A DNA stretch of 57,279 bases. Origin: Fidelibacterota bacterium (GTDB lineage Bacteria > Fidelibacterota > Marinisomatia > Marinisomatales > TCS55). The notes beneath the pieces are model-generated. The model was not told the DNA's origin. It searched no databases and saw nothing but the letters and a program-made list of their open reading frames with translations. The position numbers and the translations under genes are program-made. Numbering within the stretch: position 1 is the stretch's first letter; the number at the start of each line of letters is the position of its first letter. The stretch spans positions 95,417 through 152,695 of the forward strand of contig JAPYRG010000003.1 of NCBI GenBank assembly GCA_029936965.1. Reading direction: 5' to 3'. Shown piece by piece: positions 37,183-46,627 of this stretch.

Positions 37183-39509
37183 GTATTATCGGAAGAAGTA
37201 TCATTTTCAGGGTATTCTATTCTAATATGATAAATACCTCTAAGAACTGGTATCATACCAGAATTTCCATCGACAGTTCCCTTAATCTTTCGTAAATCAT
37301 CAAGAGTAAGTGGGCACTCGTCCAATTGTCCATCTTCTAATCGTCCTTTTATAACCTTATCTACCATAGCCTCAATTTTTAAAATATCTGGGTTTTTTAT
37401 TGATCTTACCGCTGCTTCGACAGCCTCGCATATCATTAAAATTCCTGTTTCTTTTGTATTAGGCTTTGGTCCTGGATATCGATATGCACTATCATCAACT
37501 TTTTCATCTGTATCTTTAACCGCCTCTAAAGCCATTCGATAAAAATATTCGACTCTAGATGTTCCATGATGCATTGGGATAAAGTCACTTACAATATTAG
37601 GCAATCCATAATCGTTTGCCAGTTTTAATCCATCAATAACATGTTTTCTAATAATTTTTGAGCTCATAGCTGGTGTTAAAGAATCATGTTTATTATCACC
37701 CATAAACTGATTCTCAATATAATACTCAGGTCTTTCCATTTTACCTAAATCATGATAATAGGCCCCAACTCTACACAGCAAGGACCTTGCATTAATTGCA
37801 TCAGAGCTAGCCTCAGCCAAATTCCCTACTACTACACTATGATTGAAGGTGCCATTTGCTTCTTGTTGTAATCTTTTTAATAATGGATGATTAAAGTCTA
37901 GAAGTTCAACTAGTGATAGATCAGTCGTAATCCCAAATGATACCTCAAGAATAATTATTAAACCATAAGTAATAATAGGAGAAAAAATACTATTTACAAT
38001 TAGATAAACTAAATCAGCGCCCATCGTACTAAAATTATGCCCAATAAAAAGACCATGGCTTAAGACAATAATTATACTTGCTCCTATAAGTGAAAATATT
38101 GCAGTGATAAATTTGCTTCTAGTTCGAATTCTCCTTACAGTATATATAGCTATTGATGACATGAATAAACCTGTTACAATAAACTCCAGATTATTACCAA
38201 TCATAATCCCTACTAAAAGCACTATTGATGTCGTACCCATAAATCCTATACGAGCATCAAATAAAATTGTTAATAACATTGCCGCAACAGTAATGGGTAT
38301 TAAGAATTCAGAAAAGTCAAGTTGGTAAACAAATAAATTTGCTATTATAATTATAAACACATAAATAATAGCAATAACTAATAACATTTGCCATTTCTCA
38401 AAAATATGCGATCGAAAGATTGATAAAAATGTAAAGAAATATGAAATTAAGATTCCTATGATTAATAAGCGACCCATGTAAGTTATAAAGGTATCTTTTA
38501 AACCAAGTGTGCGATTTTCTTTGCTTATTTCTACTGCCAAAGATTGTAGTTTTTGTAAATCCTCTTCATTTATTCTTTGATTAGCATCAACTATCATTTC
38601 ATCTTTTAGTACTATTCCTTTACTCCTAGGAACACGGTCTAAACTAGCATTTTGTCTTCTTTCTGTTGTTTGCTTATCGTAAATCAAATTTGGTATCATA
38701 AATTCAACAATTAAGTCATAACCTAATTCTCGTCTTATATCATTTTCATCATTATATATACTAGTGATTTCTTTTTTTGCTTCAGTCCATGCTTCATTAA
38801 GATCATCTAATTCGCTTAAACTATACAATATTGGTATATCACCATTATCTACTGTCAATTGGTTGCTAACAATAATCGATTCATTAATATCTAAAATTCC
38901 AATTGCCCATCTATTCCTACATATTTGTAAAATATCTTTTTGGAATTCTTTTAAAGAATACTGTGGGCCTCCTTGAGAAACGGGCATTAAAAATTTATTC
39001 CAGTCTTCTTTATCCTTCGCAAAAGAATATAATTTATAAAATTCAATTACTTTTTGTGATAAAGAAGCACTATCGGATGATGCAATGGATTTTGCTTCTA
39101 GAAATTTATCCGTATATCGGTAATCATAAACTAGATTCCTTGAATTCAATAAATCTATATTTACTAGGCGTATATCATTAGAAAAAAGGAAAAAGGAAGA
39201 TAAATTTGATGATTGCTTATCAACAATTTCTTGTTTTCGATTAAAAATAAACGGCTCTGCTTTTAAGGTATTATTTAAATCTTCCTCAAGTTTTACTTTG
39301 GTTTTTAGAATAGGAAAATTATAAGGGGCAATAATTGGTTCTCGAGCTATATCATCAATATTATAACTGTATTGTAAAGATCTTCCTCTTTGAAAAAATA
39401 AGGATAGTATAATCGTTAAAGATATAAGAATTGAAATCTGTTTATAATTATTGCTAAGAAATATTCTTATTCTCTCTACGAGGGATTGACTGTTATTTTT
39501 TCTAATCAA
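37179..39509 (-). CDS. pgpH: 7TM-HD family cyclic-di-AMP phosphodiesterase (PgpH/YqfF)
   Basis: The 776-residue protein has one N-terminal transmembrane helix (about 20-38), a large extracytoplasmic 7TMR-HDED domain (about 45-330), seven helices (about 345-545) and a C-terminal HD domain with NHSVVVGNLAE, YYHDLGKMERP and the late PMHHGT. PgpH homologues degrade the second messenger c-di-AMP. The start codon is TTG at 39509, overlapping the acyl-CoA dehydrogenase stop, with no usable ATG nearby. The pgpH-ybeY linkage is shared with Firmicutes. Confidence 0.92.
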   Translation of the reverse strand: MIRKNNSQSLVERIRIFLSNNYKQISILISLTIILSLFFQRGRSLQYSYNIDDIAREPIIAPYNFPILKTKVKLEEDLNNTLKAEPFIFNRKQEIVDKQSSNLSSFFLFSNDIRLVNIDLLNSRNLVYDYRYTDKFLEAKSIASSDSASLSQKVIEFYKLYSFAKDKEDWNKFLMPVSQGGPQYSLKEFQKDILQICRNRWAIGILDINESIIVSNQLTVDNGDIPILYSLSELDDLNEAWTEAKKEITSIYNDENDIRRELGYDLIVEFMIPNLIYDKQTTERRQNASLDRVPRSKGIVLKDEMIVDANQRINEEDLQKLQSLAVEISKENRTLGLKDTFITYMGRLLIIGILISYFFTFLSIFRSHIFEKWQMLLVIAIIYVFIIIIANLFVYQLDFSEFLIPITVAAMLLTILFDARIGFMGTTSIVLLVGIMIGNNLEFIVTGLFMSSIAIYTVRRIRTRSKFITAIFSLIGASIIIVLSHGLFIGHNFSTMGADLVYLIVNSIFSPIITYGLIIILEVSFGITTDLSLVELLDFNHPLLKRLQQEANGTFNHSVVVGNLAEASSDAINARSLLCRVGAYYHDLGKMERPEYYIENQFMGDNKHDSLTPAMSSKIIRKHVIDGLKLANDYGLPNIVSDFIPMHHGTSRVEYFYRMALEAVKDTDEKVDDSAYRYPGPKPNTKETGILMICEAVEAAVRSIKNPDILKIEAMVDKVIKGRLEDGQLDECPLTLDDLRKIKGTVDGNSGMIPVLRGIYHIRIEYPENDTSSDNT

Positions 39510-40666
39510 ACTAACGACTCAACTTTTTTTAATATTTGTTTTAAAATAATTAAACGCTGAACCTCACTTGTTCCTTCTCCTATTTCAAGGATTTTTGCAT
39601 CTCTAAAATATCGTTCTACATCATAATCTTTAACATATCCATATCCACCATGTATCTGAATTGCATCTGTAGTAATCTTCATAGCAGCTTCACTTGCAAA
39701 CAATTTTGCCATTGCAGCTTCTTTTATAATATCATGTCCGTTATCTTTTTTCCATGCTGCGTGAAAAGTCAACAGTTTTGCAGCTTCAATTTGTGTAGCC
39801 ATATCTGATAGTTTAAATCCAATCGATTGAAAATTATTAATTTCTTTTCCAAAGGCCTTACGTTCTGTAGAATATTTTAGTGCTTTTTCATACGCTCCTT
39901 GAGCAGTTCCTACTGCTAAAGCTGCAATTGAAATCCTTCCTCCTGTTAAAATTTTCAAAAATATTTTAAATCCTTCTCCTGGTTCTGCAATCATATCTGA
40001 TTCACTTATTAACATATTATTAAAGAATAATTGTCTTGTATCGCTTGCCTTCCAACCCATCTTTTTTTCTGGTTCAGATATAGTTAATCCATCAATATCT
40101 GTAGGGATAATAAATGCACCAATACCTTTATTTTTTCCATCTTCAATTATTTGTGCAGTAAAACTTAATAAACCAGCAACTCCTGCATTTGTAATAAATA
40201 TCTTACCACCATTAACGATATAGTTATTTCCTTTTCTTTCTGCAGTTGTTCTTGTTGCACCCGCATCACTGCCCGCCTCTGGCTCTGTCAATCCAAATGC
40301 GCCAAGAATTTTTCCAGTAGCTAATTTTGGTACATATTTCTTCTTTTGCTCTTCAGTGCCAGAAAGCACTATAGGCATTGTCCCTAAAGAAGTATGTGCT
40401 GCTACTGTAATTGCAATAGAGGCATCAGCCTTTGCTAATTCCATAATTGCTGCTGCATAAGCAACATTATCCATGCCGGATCCACCATATTTTTTTGGCA
40501 CTGGTATGCTCAATATACCTAGATCTCCTAATTTGCTTATTACTTCAGATGGAAATCTGCTTGTTTGATCAATTTCTTTTGCTATAGGTATAATTTCAGA
40601 TTTAGCAAAATCTGAAATCATTTCTATTAACATATTATGTTCATCTGTAAAGAAAAGTGTATCCAT
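39506..40666 (-). CDS. Acyl-CoA dehydrogenase (short-chain type)
   Basis: This FAD enzyme oxidises acyl-CoA to trans-2-enoyl-CoA. It has 386 residues with FGLTEPEAGSDAG (FAD/substrate loop), the GRISIAALAVGTAQGA helix and the catalytic Glu in GEGTSEVQR (about 364). IQIHGGYGYVKDYDVER is also canonical. The chain-length preference cannot be fixed, although the Glu position is that of butyryl-CoA type enzymes. No electron-transfer flavoprotein genes are in the window. Confidence 0.93.
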   Translation of the reverse strand: MDTLFFTDEHNMLIEMISDFAKSEIIPIAKEIDQTSRFPSEVISKLGDLGILSIPVPKKYGGSGMDNVAYAAAIMELAKADASIAITVAAHTSLGTMPIVLSGTEEQKKKYVPKLATGKILGAFGLTEPEAGSDAGATRTTAERKGNNYIVNGGKIFITNAGVAGLLSFTAQIIEDGKNKGIGAFIIPTDIDGLTISEPEKKMGWKASDTRQLFFNNMLISESDMIAEPGEGFKIFLKILTGGRISIAALAVGTAQGAYEKALKYSTERKAFGKEINNFQSIGFKLSDMATQIEAAKLLTFHAAWKKDNGHDIIKEAAMAKLFASEAAMKITTDAIQIHGGYGYVKDYDVERYFRDAKILEIGEGTSEVQRLIILKQILKKVESLV

Positions 40667-40704
40667 AAACGAAATATTATTATACTATATCATTAATAAT
40701 ATAG

Positions 40705-41697
40705 CTACCAACGGATAGCGGTAGATGCCCAAGTAAATCCTGCTCCAAATGCAGCTAAAATAATTATATCATCAGAAGAAAATAGTCCTTTTTCTCTTGC
40801 TTCACACATTGCAATAGGAATTGATGCAGCAGTAGTATTACCATAATTTTTTATATTACTAAATACTTTATCCATTCCAACGCCCATACGCCTGGCAACC
40901 GCTTCACTTATACGGTGGTTAGCTTGATGAGGTATAATTTGGGCAATATCATCTATGGTCAATTTATTTGCATCCAATGCCTCATTTATAACTTCAGGAA
41001 ATCTTCTGACTGCATTTTTGAAAACTTCTCGCCCATTCATATAAGGGAGGTGTTTTCCTTCATCTAAAATATCTTTTGTAAGGCGAGGATTATTTGAGGT
41101 TCCTGGGGCTTCACACCATAATTCCTTTAAAAATTTACCATCTGAATGCAAATGAGTAGATAAAATTCCTTTATTACTATCAGTCGCTTGCAAAATAGCT
41201 GCTCCAGCTCCATCAGCAAAAAGAACAGAAATATTTCTGCCTTCATCTGAAATATCTAAAGCTGTGGATTGAACCTCCGCACCAACGACTAAAATGGTTT
41301 TATATTGTTCAGTTCGAATAAATTGATCTCCAATTGAAAGAGAATAAATAAAAGCTGAGCATGCAGCCTTAATATCGAAAGCTCCAACTTTTCTCATCTC
41401 AAGTGCATGCTGTATTTGATTGCTTATACCAGGAAAAAAATAATCGGATGTAAGTGTAGCACATATTACTAAATCAATATCATTCGCATCTATTTTAGCA
41501 TCTAACATCGCATTTTTTGCAGCCTTAATTGCCAAAATTGATGTATTGCTTTCTTCGCCAACCCAATGTCTTTGAGTTATACCAGATCTTTTTTGAATCC
41601 ACTGATCATTTGTATCCATAATCTTTTCTAAGTCTTGATTGGTTACAATTCTTTCAGGAACATTAAAACCTATACCTGTAATTTGTGCTTTTTTCAT
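40705..41697 (-). CDS. fabH: Beta-ketoacyl-ACP synthase III
   Basis: FabH starts fatty-acid synthesis by condensing acetyl-CoA with malonyl-ACP. The triad is readable: Cys 113 in KAACSAFIYS, His in IPHQANHR (near 257) and Asn in NYGNTTAAS (near 287). The 330-residue length is normal. It is first in a run with the acyl-CoA dehydrogenase and lies 80 bases after the RNase P RNA gene. Unlike many genomes there is no plsX or rpmF next to it. Confidence 0.95.
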   Translation of the reverse strand: MKKAQITGIGFNVPERIVTNQDLEKIMDTNDQWIQKRSGITQRHWVGEESNTSILAIKAAKNAMLDAKIDANDIDLVICATLTSDYFFPGISNQIQHALEMRKVGAFDIKAACSAFIYSLSIGDQFIRTEQYKTILVVGAEVQSTALDISDEGRNISVLFADGAGAAILQATDSNKGILSTHLHSDGKFLKELWCEAPGTSNNPRLTKDILDEGKHLPYMNGREVFKNAVRRFPEVINEALDANKLTIDDIAQIIPHQANHRISEAVARRMGVGMDKVFSNIKNYGNTTAASIPIAMCEAREKGLFSSDDIIILAAFGAGFTWASTAIRW

Positions 41698-41777
41698 AAC
41701 TTTTTATCTACGTTTAATATCAGTTTACTATAATTCTTCTACAAGAGTTTTTAATATTTAGATAAATATAAATTATT

Positions 41778-42159
41778 GATAGTCTGAAAAAATCTATAAG
41801 CCGAGTTTTGTCTCCTTTGAAATACAAAGGTCAGTGATCATTCCTCTGGGATAATCGTTGCCGGTTACCTCAAGCGACCTACCCGCTTCTCATAGTGATA
41901 CGAACAATATCTGGAAGCTTATTCGATCTTGCACCAAGTGGGGTTTACAAGCTCTCTTAGTCACCTAAGAGACTGGTGGTCTCTTACACCACCCTTTCAG
42001 CCTTGCTTGAAATTTGCCAAAACAAATCCATTAGCGGTTTACTTTCTGCTGCACTTTCCATATCTAAAAGACTCCTCCCGTTAGGAGGCACTCTGTTCTG
42101 CGGTGCTCGGACTTTCCTCTCTGAATTTCAGAGTAATCACTCAATTTTCTCAGACTATC
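41778..42159 (-). ncRNA. rnpB: RNase P RNA (rnpB), bacterial type A-like
   Basis: On the minus strand the universal RNase P RNA blocks appear in order: GAGGAAAGTCCGAGC, then GGAAAGTGCAGCAGAAAGTA, then GGTGGTGTAAGAGACCACC, and near the 3' end AAAACTCGGCTTATAGA. The ends are set by a long P1 helix: plus-strand 41778-41792 pairs with 42145-42159 over 15 positions with one G-U-type position. The resulting about 382 nt is a normal length. It matures tRNA 5' ends. The small open frames on both strands here are chance. Confidence 0.95.
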
Positions 42160-42222
42160 AAAAAACTGGAGGAGATTAAAGGGGTTATGGAAAAAATCCA
42201 AGTAAGAAATTTAAAATATAGT

Positions 42223-42924
42223 TTATTTTTTATAATAAATAAAACGACTACATATATCGCAATTATAATAATTATCCTTATCACGAAGATCAGCAACATC
42301 TTGAGGGGGAATAACAAATCCGCAACCACCACAAGCACTTCCTTCAAGATTAACTACAGCAAGACCTTCTCTTGCTGTACCAATCCGCGTATATCTACTT
42401 AAAACAGATTCATCTATATTCACCAATTTTTTGTGACGTTCTTTTTCTAATGCAGATTTATTTTCTGCTGATTCAGACATTAATTCCTCTAGCTTTACCC
42501 GTCTGACTGATAAATCTTCGCTTAATGATTCAAGATTTTCTTCTTTTTCATTAATATCATTACTTAATGTTTCTTTTTCTTCTTCAAATTCAAGATCTTT
42601 AAGCTCAACTTGATCTAATTCTTGTTTTAAATATTCTATCTCCTGAGTAAGCGCATCATACTGCTTATTTGACGTGACTAAAGATAATTGATCTTTTAGC
42701 TTATTAATCTTTTCTTTAAGGTCAGTCATCTGGTGTTCTGCTTTATTTAATGATAATTCGATTTCTTTAAGACGACCTTTTCCTTCTTTTACATCATTTA
42801 TTAATCCTTCTTCTTTAGAACGTAATTTGTCAACTTTCTTTGGTAAATCACCTAACAGTTCATTTATATCTCTTAACTGAGTATCTAAATCTTGAAGTTC
42901 GATTAAAGGTAAAATTTTACTCAT
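42223..42924 (-). CDS. Coiled-coil protein with C4 zinc ribbon (CT398/DUF164-like)
   Basis: The 233-residue protein is a long coiled-coil hairpin (about 20-175) followed by a zinc ribbon with the Cys pairs CGGCG and CDIC near the C-terminus, and a final FIYYKK. This family (zf-RING_7, CT398/CdsZ-like) occurs widely; some members interact with sigma-54 or flagellar/secretion proteins, but the role here is unknown. A terminator-like hairpin lies about 24 bases upstream of the ATG, which may matter for its control. Confidence 0.85.
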   Translation of the reverse strand: MSKILPLIELQDLDTQLRDINELLGDLPKKVDKLRSKEEGLINDVKEGKGRLKEIELSLNKAEHQMTDLKEKINKLKDQLSLVTSNKQYDALTQEIEYLKQELDQVELKDLEFEEEKETLSNDINEKEENLESLSEDLSVRRVKLEELMSESAENKSALEKERHKKLVNIDESVLSRYTRIGTAREGLAVVNLEGSACGGCGFVIPPQDVADLRDKDNYYNCDICSRFIYYKK

Positions 42925-42940
42925 CTAATTAATATCTCCA

Positions 42941-42964
42941 TAAAAAAAGCACCTGATTAGGTGC
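42941..42964 (-). terminator. Terminator-like hairpin in the leader of the zinc-ribbon gene
   Basis: GCACCT and AGGTGC pair around a GATT loop (42949-42964), followed on the minus strand by seven T residues. It stands 17 to 40 bases upstream of the ATG at 42924, with no minus-strand gene upstream that it could end. It may be an attenuator or the end of a small RNA. Confidence 0.5.
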
Positions 42965-43108
42965 ATTTACATTGTTCTTTTTTGTGCCTTTAATTTTTAA
43001 TAAAAAATTCAGCGATCTATTCATTCGAAATAAATCGATTTTTTGGACTAAATTGGTTCATAGCGGGGCAGAATATACATTAATTTCCTCAAGAAAAATT
43101 TAAGAAAA

Positions 43109-45676
43109 ATGAATATTATAGATAAAAAATTATTTTACATCATGATTTTATATCCCCTTCTAACTGCGCAGCAAGTAGATCATATTGAATTACCTATGGA
43201 TATTAGTGAAACTACTTTTAATGCATCAATACCAAAACCAATTGAAATATTTAATCATCATTTAGGTGAACAACACACCCGAACTGATCAAATCATTGAT
43301 TACTTTTATGCTGTTGAGAACAAAAGTAATAGGGTTGTAGTAGAAGATCATGGCTCTACACATGAAGGTCGTAGATTAATTCATGCAATAATTACTAGCG
43401 TTGAAAATCAAAATAATTTACATGAAATATTAAATAATAATAGAAATCTATTTTTGAACCCGAACAAAGTTTCAAAAAAAACAATTAAGAAAATGCCTGT
43501 GGTTGCATATTTCGGATATTCAATCCATGGTGATGAGGCTAGTGGTAGCGAAGCTGCTATGTTATTATTGTATCATTTAAGTGCAGGATCAAGTATAGGC
43601 ATTAGAAATTATTTAAATAACATTGTATTAATTATAGATCCTATGCTAAATCCTGATGGCAGAGATCGTTTTGTAAACTGGGTAAATGGGAATCGGGGCC
43701 ATGTACCCACGCTTGATATAAATGATAGAGAGCACAATCAACCATGGCCAAGTGGAAGAACAAACCATTATTTATTTGATTTAAATCGAGATTGGCTCCC
43801 CGCTACTCAACCGGAATCAAAAGCAAGGCTTAGCTTATACTATAAGTGGCGCCCCCAAATTGTAGTAGATTTTCATGAAATGGGAAGAAACAGGACGTAT
43901 TTCTTTCAACCAGGAATCCCTAGTAGAAATAATCCTAATACTCCGAAGAATGTAATTTATTTAACTAATCAACTTGCAGAGTATCATGCTGAAGCTCTTA
44001 ATAATATTGGATCATTATATTATTCAAAAGAAAGCTACGATGATTTTTATTATGGGAAAGGGTCTACATTTCCTGATATTACTGGAGCAGTAGGTATTTT
44101 ATTTGAACAAGCATCTTCAAGAGCATTAAAAACGACCACAACTAGTGGTGAATTAAGCTATGCGTTTACAATTAAAAACCATTTTAATGCATCTCTAGGA
44201 ACATTAGAAGGGTTATGGAAAATGAAAGATAAATTTCTAACCCACCAACGAAACTTTTATCGCGATGCATCAAAAGCATCCATTCAGTTTTCTACAAAGG
44301 CCTATTTAATTAACACTGAATACAAAAAAACTAACGTGCGATTCTTGCTAGATAATCTTTCCCATCATCAAATCAAGGTATATTCATTAAAAAAACCTTA
44401 TGCTGCAAATAATATAAAATTTGATCCAGGTAAAGCTGTACTTATTCCGGTAGATCAACCACAGTCTCGATTAATTAAATCAATAATGGAAAAAGTTACT
44501 GATTTTAATGATTCATTATTTTATGATGTTTCTTCTTGGTCTTTACCTCTATCTGCTGGAGTTGAATATATTGAATTAAAACAGAATCCTAGTGCAATTA
44601 TAGGAAAGGAACTGCCAGATAATTTTTTTACTACTGGGCAAAAAATAGGGGGGCGTGCAACATATGCCTATATTATGAAATGGGGTGATTACTATGCTCC
44701 TAGAGCATTATATAGAATTTTGGATAGTGGAATTTCACCGCTGATGGCAATGAAACCATTTTCAATTACAATTAATGGGGGAAAAGAAGAGTTTGAAAAA
44801 GGATCAATAATTGTTCCACTTGTACAAAGAGATAATCATTCAAATGTAACCAAGGATGATGTGCATAATATCATACGTAAAATTGCTACTGAAGAATTTA
44901 TTAATATTTATGCCGTGAATACTGGCCTATCAAATTATGGACCGGATTTAGGAGGGTTACATGAAGTTATAAATATACCAAAAGTAGCTATTTTATCTGG
45001 AAAAGGTACAAGCGCCTATAGCGTTGGACAGGTTTGGCACCTACTCAATGAAAAAATGCATATCCCAGTATCATTAATTAACACAGATAACTTAAACAGA
45101 ACTCTATTAGATAATTATAATGTGTTAATTATGAGTGATGGAAGCTTCAGTCAAATTGATTCTAATAATGTAAAATCTATCAAATCTTGGATAAATAGAG
45201 GCGGCTGTTTTATATCAACAGGAACCGGATCAGAATGGGCAATAAATAACAAAATTATTAGTGAAACCATAAAAGAAATAAAAAAAGACACGCTTGATAT
45301 AGCCTATGAAAATGTTCAAGCAAAAAAAGGGGCACAACGTATTGGAGGGGCAATTTTTCAAATTAATTTAGATAATACACATCCTATTGCGTATGGCTAT
45401 CAAAGAACTCTTCCAGTTTTTAGAAATAATGAAATATTTTATGAACTATCGACTGCCGATGCAGCAAATGTCGGACGTTACACTACAAAACCTCTTATGA
45501 GTGGCTATATATCAGATGAAATGAATAAAGAAATCAATAATTCAGCTTCAATAATTGCTCACAATGTAGGTAGTGGCAGCGTAATTCTATTTGCAGATAA
45601 TCCGCATTTTAGAGCATTCTGGTTTGGCACAGAAGGATTATTTTTAAATGCAATATTCTTTGGTAAATCATTTTAG
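43109..45676 (+). CDS. Secreted M14 family zinc carboxypeptidase with C-terminal GATase-like domain
   Basis: The 855-residue exported protein (signal peptide about 1-21) has the M14 metal-binding HGDE in YSIHGDEASG (H about 140, E about 143), the third His in VVDFHEMG (about 256) and a likely catalytic Glu in GILFEQAS (about 332). The remainder beyond about residue 390 includes VAILSGKGTSAYSVGQVWHL and WINRGGCFISTGTG, which resemble a GATase1-like domain. Such large M14 proteins are common in Bacteroidota-related bacteria and digest peptides or peptidoglycan fragments; the substrate is unknown. It is the only gene of its plus-strand unit. Confidence 0.88.
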   Translation: MNIIDKKLFYIMILYPLLTAQQVDHIELPMDISETTFNASIPKPIEIFNHHLGEQHTRTDQIIDYFYAVENKSNRVVVEDHGSTHEGRRLIHAIITSVENQNNLHEILNNNRNLFLNPNKVSKKTIKKMPVVAYFGYSIHGDEASGSEAAMLLLYHLSAGSSIGIRNYLNNIVLIIDPMLNPDGRDRFVNWVNGNRGHVPTLDINDREHNQPWPSGRTNHYLFDLNRDWLPATQPESKARLSLYYKWRPQIVVDFHEMGRNRTYFFQPGIPSRNNPNTPKNVIYLTNQLAEYHAEALNNIGSLYYSKESYDDFYYGKGSTFPDITGAVGILFEQASSRALKTTTTSGELSYAFTIKNHFNASLGTLEGLWKMKDKFLTHQRNFYRDASKASIQFSTKAYLINTEYKKTNVRFLLDNLSHHQIKVYSLKKPYAANNIKFDPGKAVLIPVDQPQSRLIKSIMEKVTDFNDSLFYDVSSWSLPLSAGVEYIELKQNPSAIIGKELPDNFFTTGQKIGGRATYAYIMKWGDYYAPRALYRILDSGISPLMAMKPFSITINGGKEEFEKGSIIVPLVQRDNHSNVTKDDVHNIIRKIATEEFINIYAVNTGLSNYGPDLGGLHEVINIPKVAILSGKGTSAYSVGQVWHLLNEKMHIPVSLINTDNLNRTLLDNYNVLIMSDGSFSQIDSNNVKSIKSWINRGGCFISTGTGSEWAINNKIISETIKEIKKDTLDIAYENVQAKKGAQRIGGAIFQINLDNTHPIAYGYQRTLPVFRNNEIFYELSTADAANVGRYTTKPLMSGYISDEMNKEINNSASIIAHNVGSGSVILFADNPHFRAFWFGTEGLFLNAIFFGKSF

Positions 45677-45692
45677 TTTAATATTTAATTTA

Positions 45693-46610
45693 TTAAAAAG
45701 AATCTACTGTTCTATATGCATCAATTACTGCTTGTTCTCCAGATTTTCCTGATTTAGAGTTACCGTGTTCCATCCCTAGAACACCTTTATATCCTTTTTC
45801 ATAAATATGCTTAAAAATATTCTTATAATTAATTTCCCCAGTTGTTGGTTCTTTTCTACCCGGGTTGTCACCAATTTGAAAATAAGCAATTTCCTCCCAT
45901 GCTTTATCTATATTTGGAATAATATTCCCTTCTGAAATCTGTTGATGATAAATATCAAATAAGATTTTACATGAAGGACTGTTTACCGATCGACAAATTT
46001 CATATGCTTGAGGAATTTCACGCAAAAATTGTCCCGCATGATTTGACCACCAATTTAGTGGTTCTAATACCATAATTAAATCATGTGGCTCTAGCACTTC
46101 ACTTGCTCTTCTTAAAGCTTCTATAACATTTGCGGTTTGATAAGCTGATTCTTTTCCTAAATCCACATGCCCTGGAACAACAGTCATCCATTTAGCATTA
46201 ACGCGCTTTGCAACATCTATTGAATCTTTAATATCTTTTATAAATTGATCCCGGTAATTTCTATCACCACTAGTGAGATTTGGAAAGTCCCAATAAATTT
46301 TATGGGCAACAAAAACACCCATAGTCATACCCAATTTGTTCATTGTTTTTGCGATACGGTTTTGGTCTGAAACTGAACGATCTTTCATCCCATTATCTTC
46401 AAGGGAAAGGAACCCCATATCATACATGAATTGAATTTGATCAACCAAATCACTTCCACTATGTTTACTAAACATTCCAAAGTGTGGTGCATAAAGAAGA
46501 TTAAATGGTTGATTCTCCCTATTTGTTTGGGGTTCACCATAAAGAAGTCCGCCTATAGTTGGAATCGTGGTAGCTAAAAGACTATTTTTTATAAATTTTC
46601 TTCTTTTCAT
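45693..46610 (-). CDS. Tat-exported TIM-barrel sugar isomerase/epimerase-like protein
   Basis: The 305-residue protein starts with a Tat signal (MKRRKFIKNSLLATTIPTIGG), followed by an AP-endonuclease-2-type TIM barrel. Metal-site candidates are Glu in VLEPLNWW, Asp in ILFDIYHQ, His in the QQISEG neighbourhood and Glu in GMEHGNSKSG. The best match is the hydroxypyruvate isomerase-like family. It lies downstream of the Tat-exported Gfo/Idh protein. An exported sugar lyase or isomerase is likely, with the substrate unknown. Confidence 0.82.
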   Translation of the reverse strand: MKRRKFIKNSLLATTIPTIGGLLYGEPQTNRENQPFNLLYAPHFGMFSKHSGSDLVDQIQFMYDMGFLSLEDNGMKDRSVSDQNRIAKTMNKLGMTMGVFVAHKIYWDFPNLTSGDRNYRDQFIKDIKDSIDVAKRVNAKWMTVVPGHVDLGKESAYQTANVIEALRRASEVLEPHDLIMVLEPLNWWSNHAGQFLREIPQAYEICRSVNSPSCKILFDIYHQQISEGNIIPNIDKAWEEIAYFQIGDNPGRKEPTTGEINYKNIFKHIYEKGYKGVLGMEHGNSKSGKSGEQAVIDAYRTVDSF

Positions 46611-46627
46611 TAATCTATCCTTTCAAA

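Noticed and set aside
41976-42402. Open reading frames of 65-99 codons on both strands
   Set aside because: They overlap the highly conserved RNase P RNA and the end of the zinc-ribbon gene, and show no protein family features.
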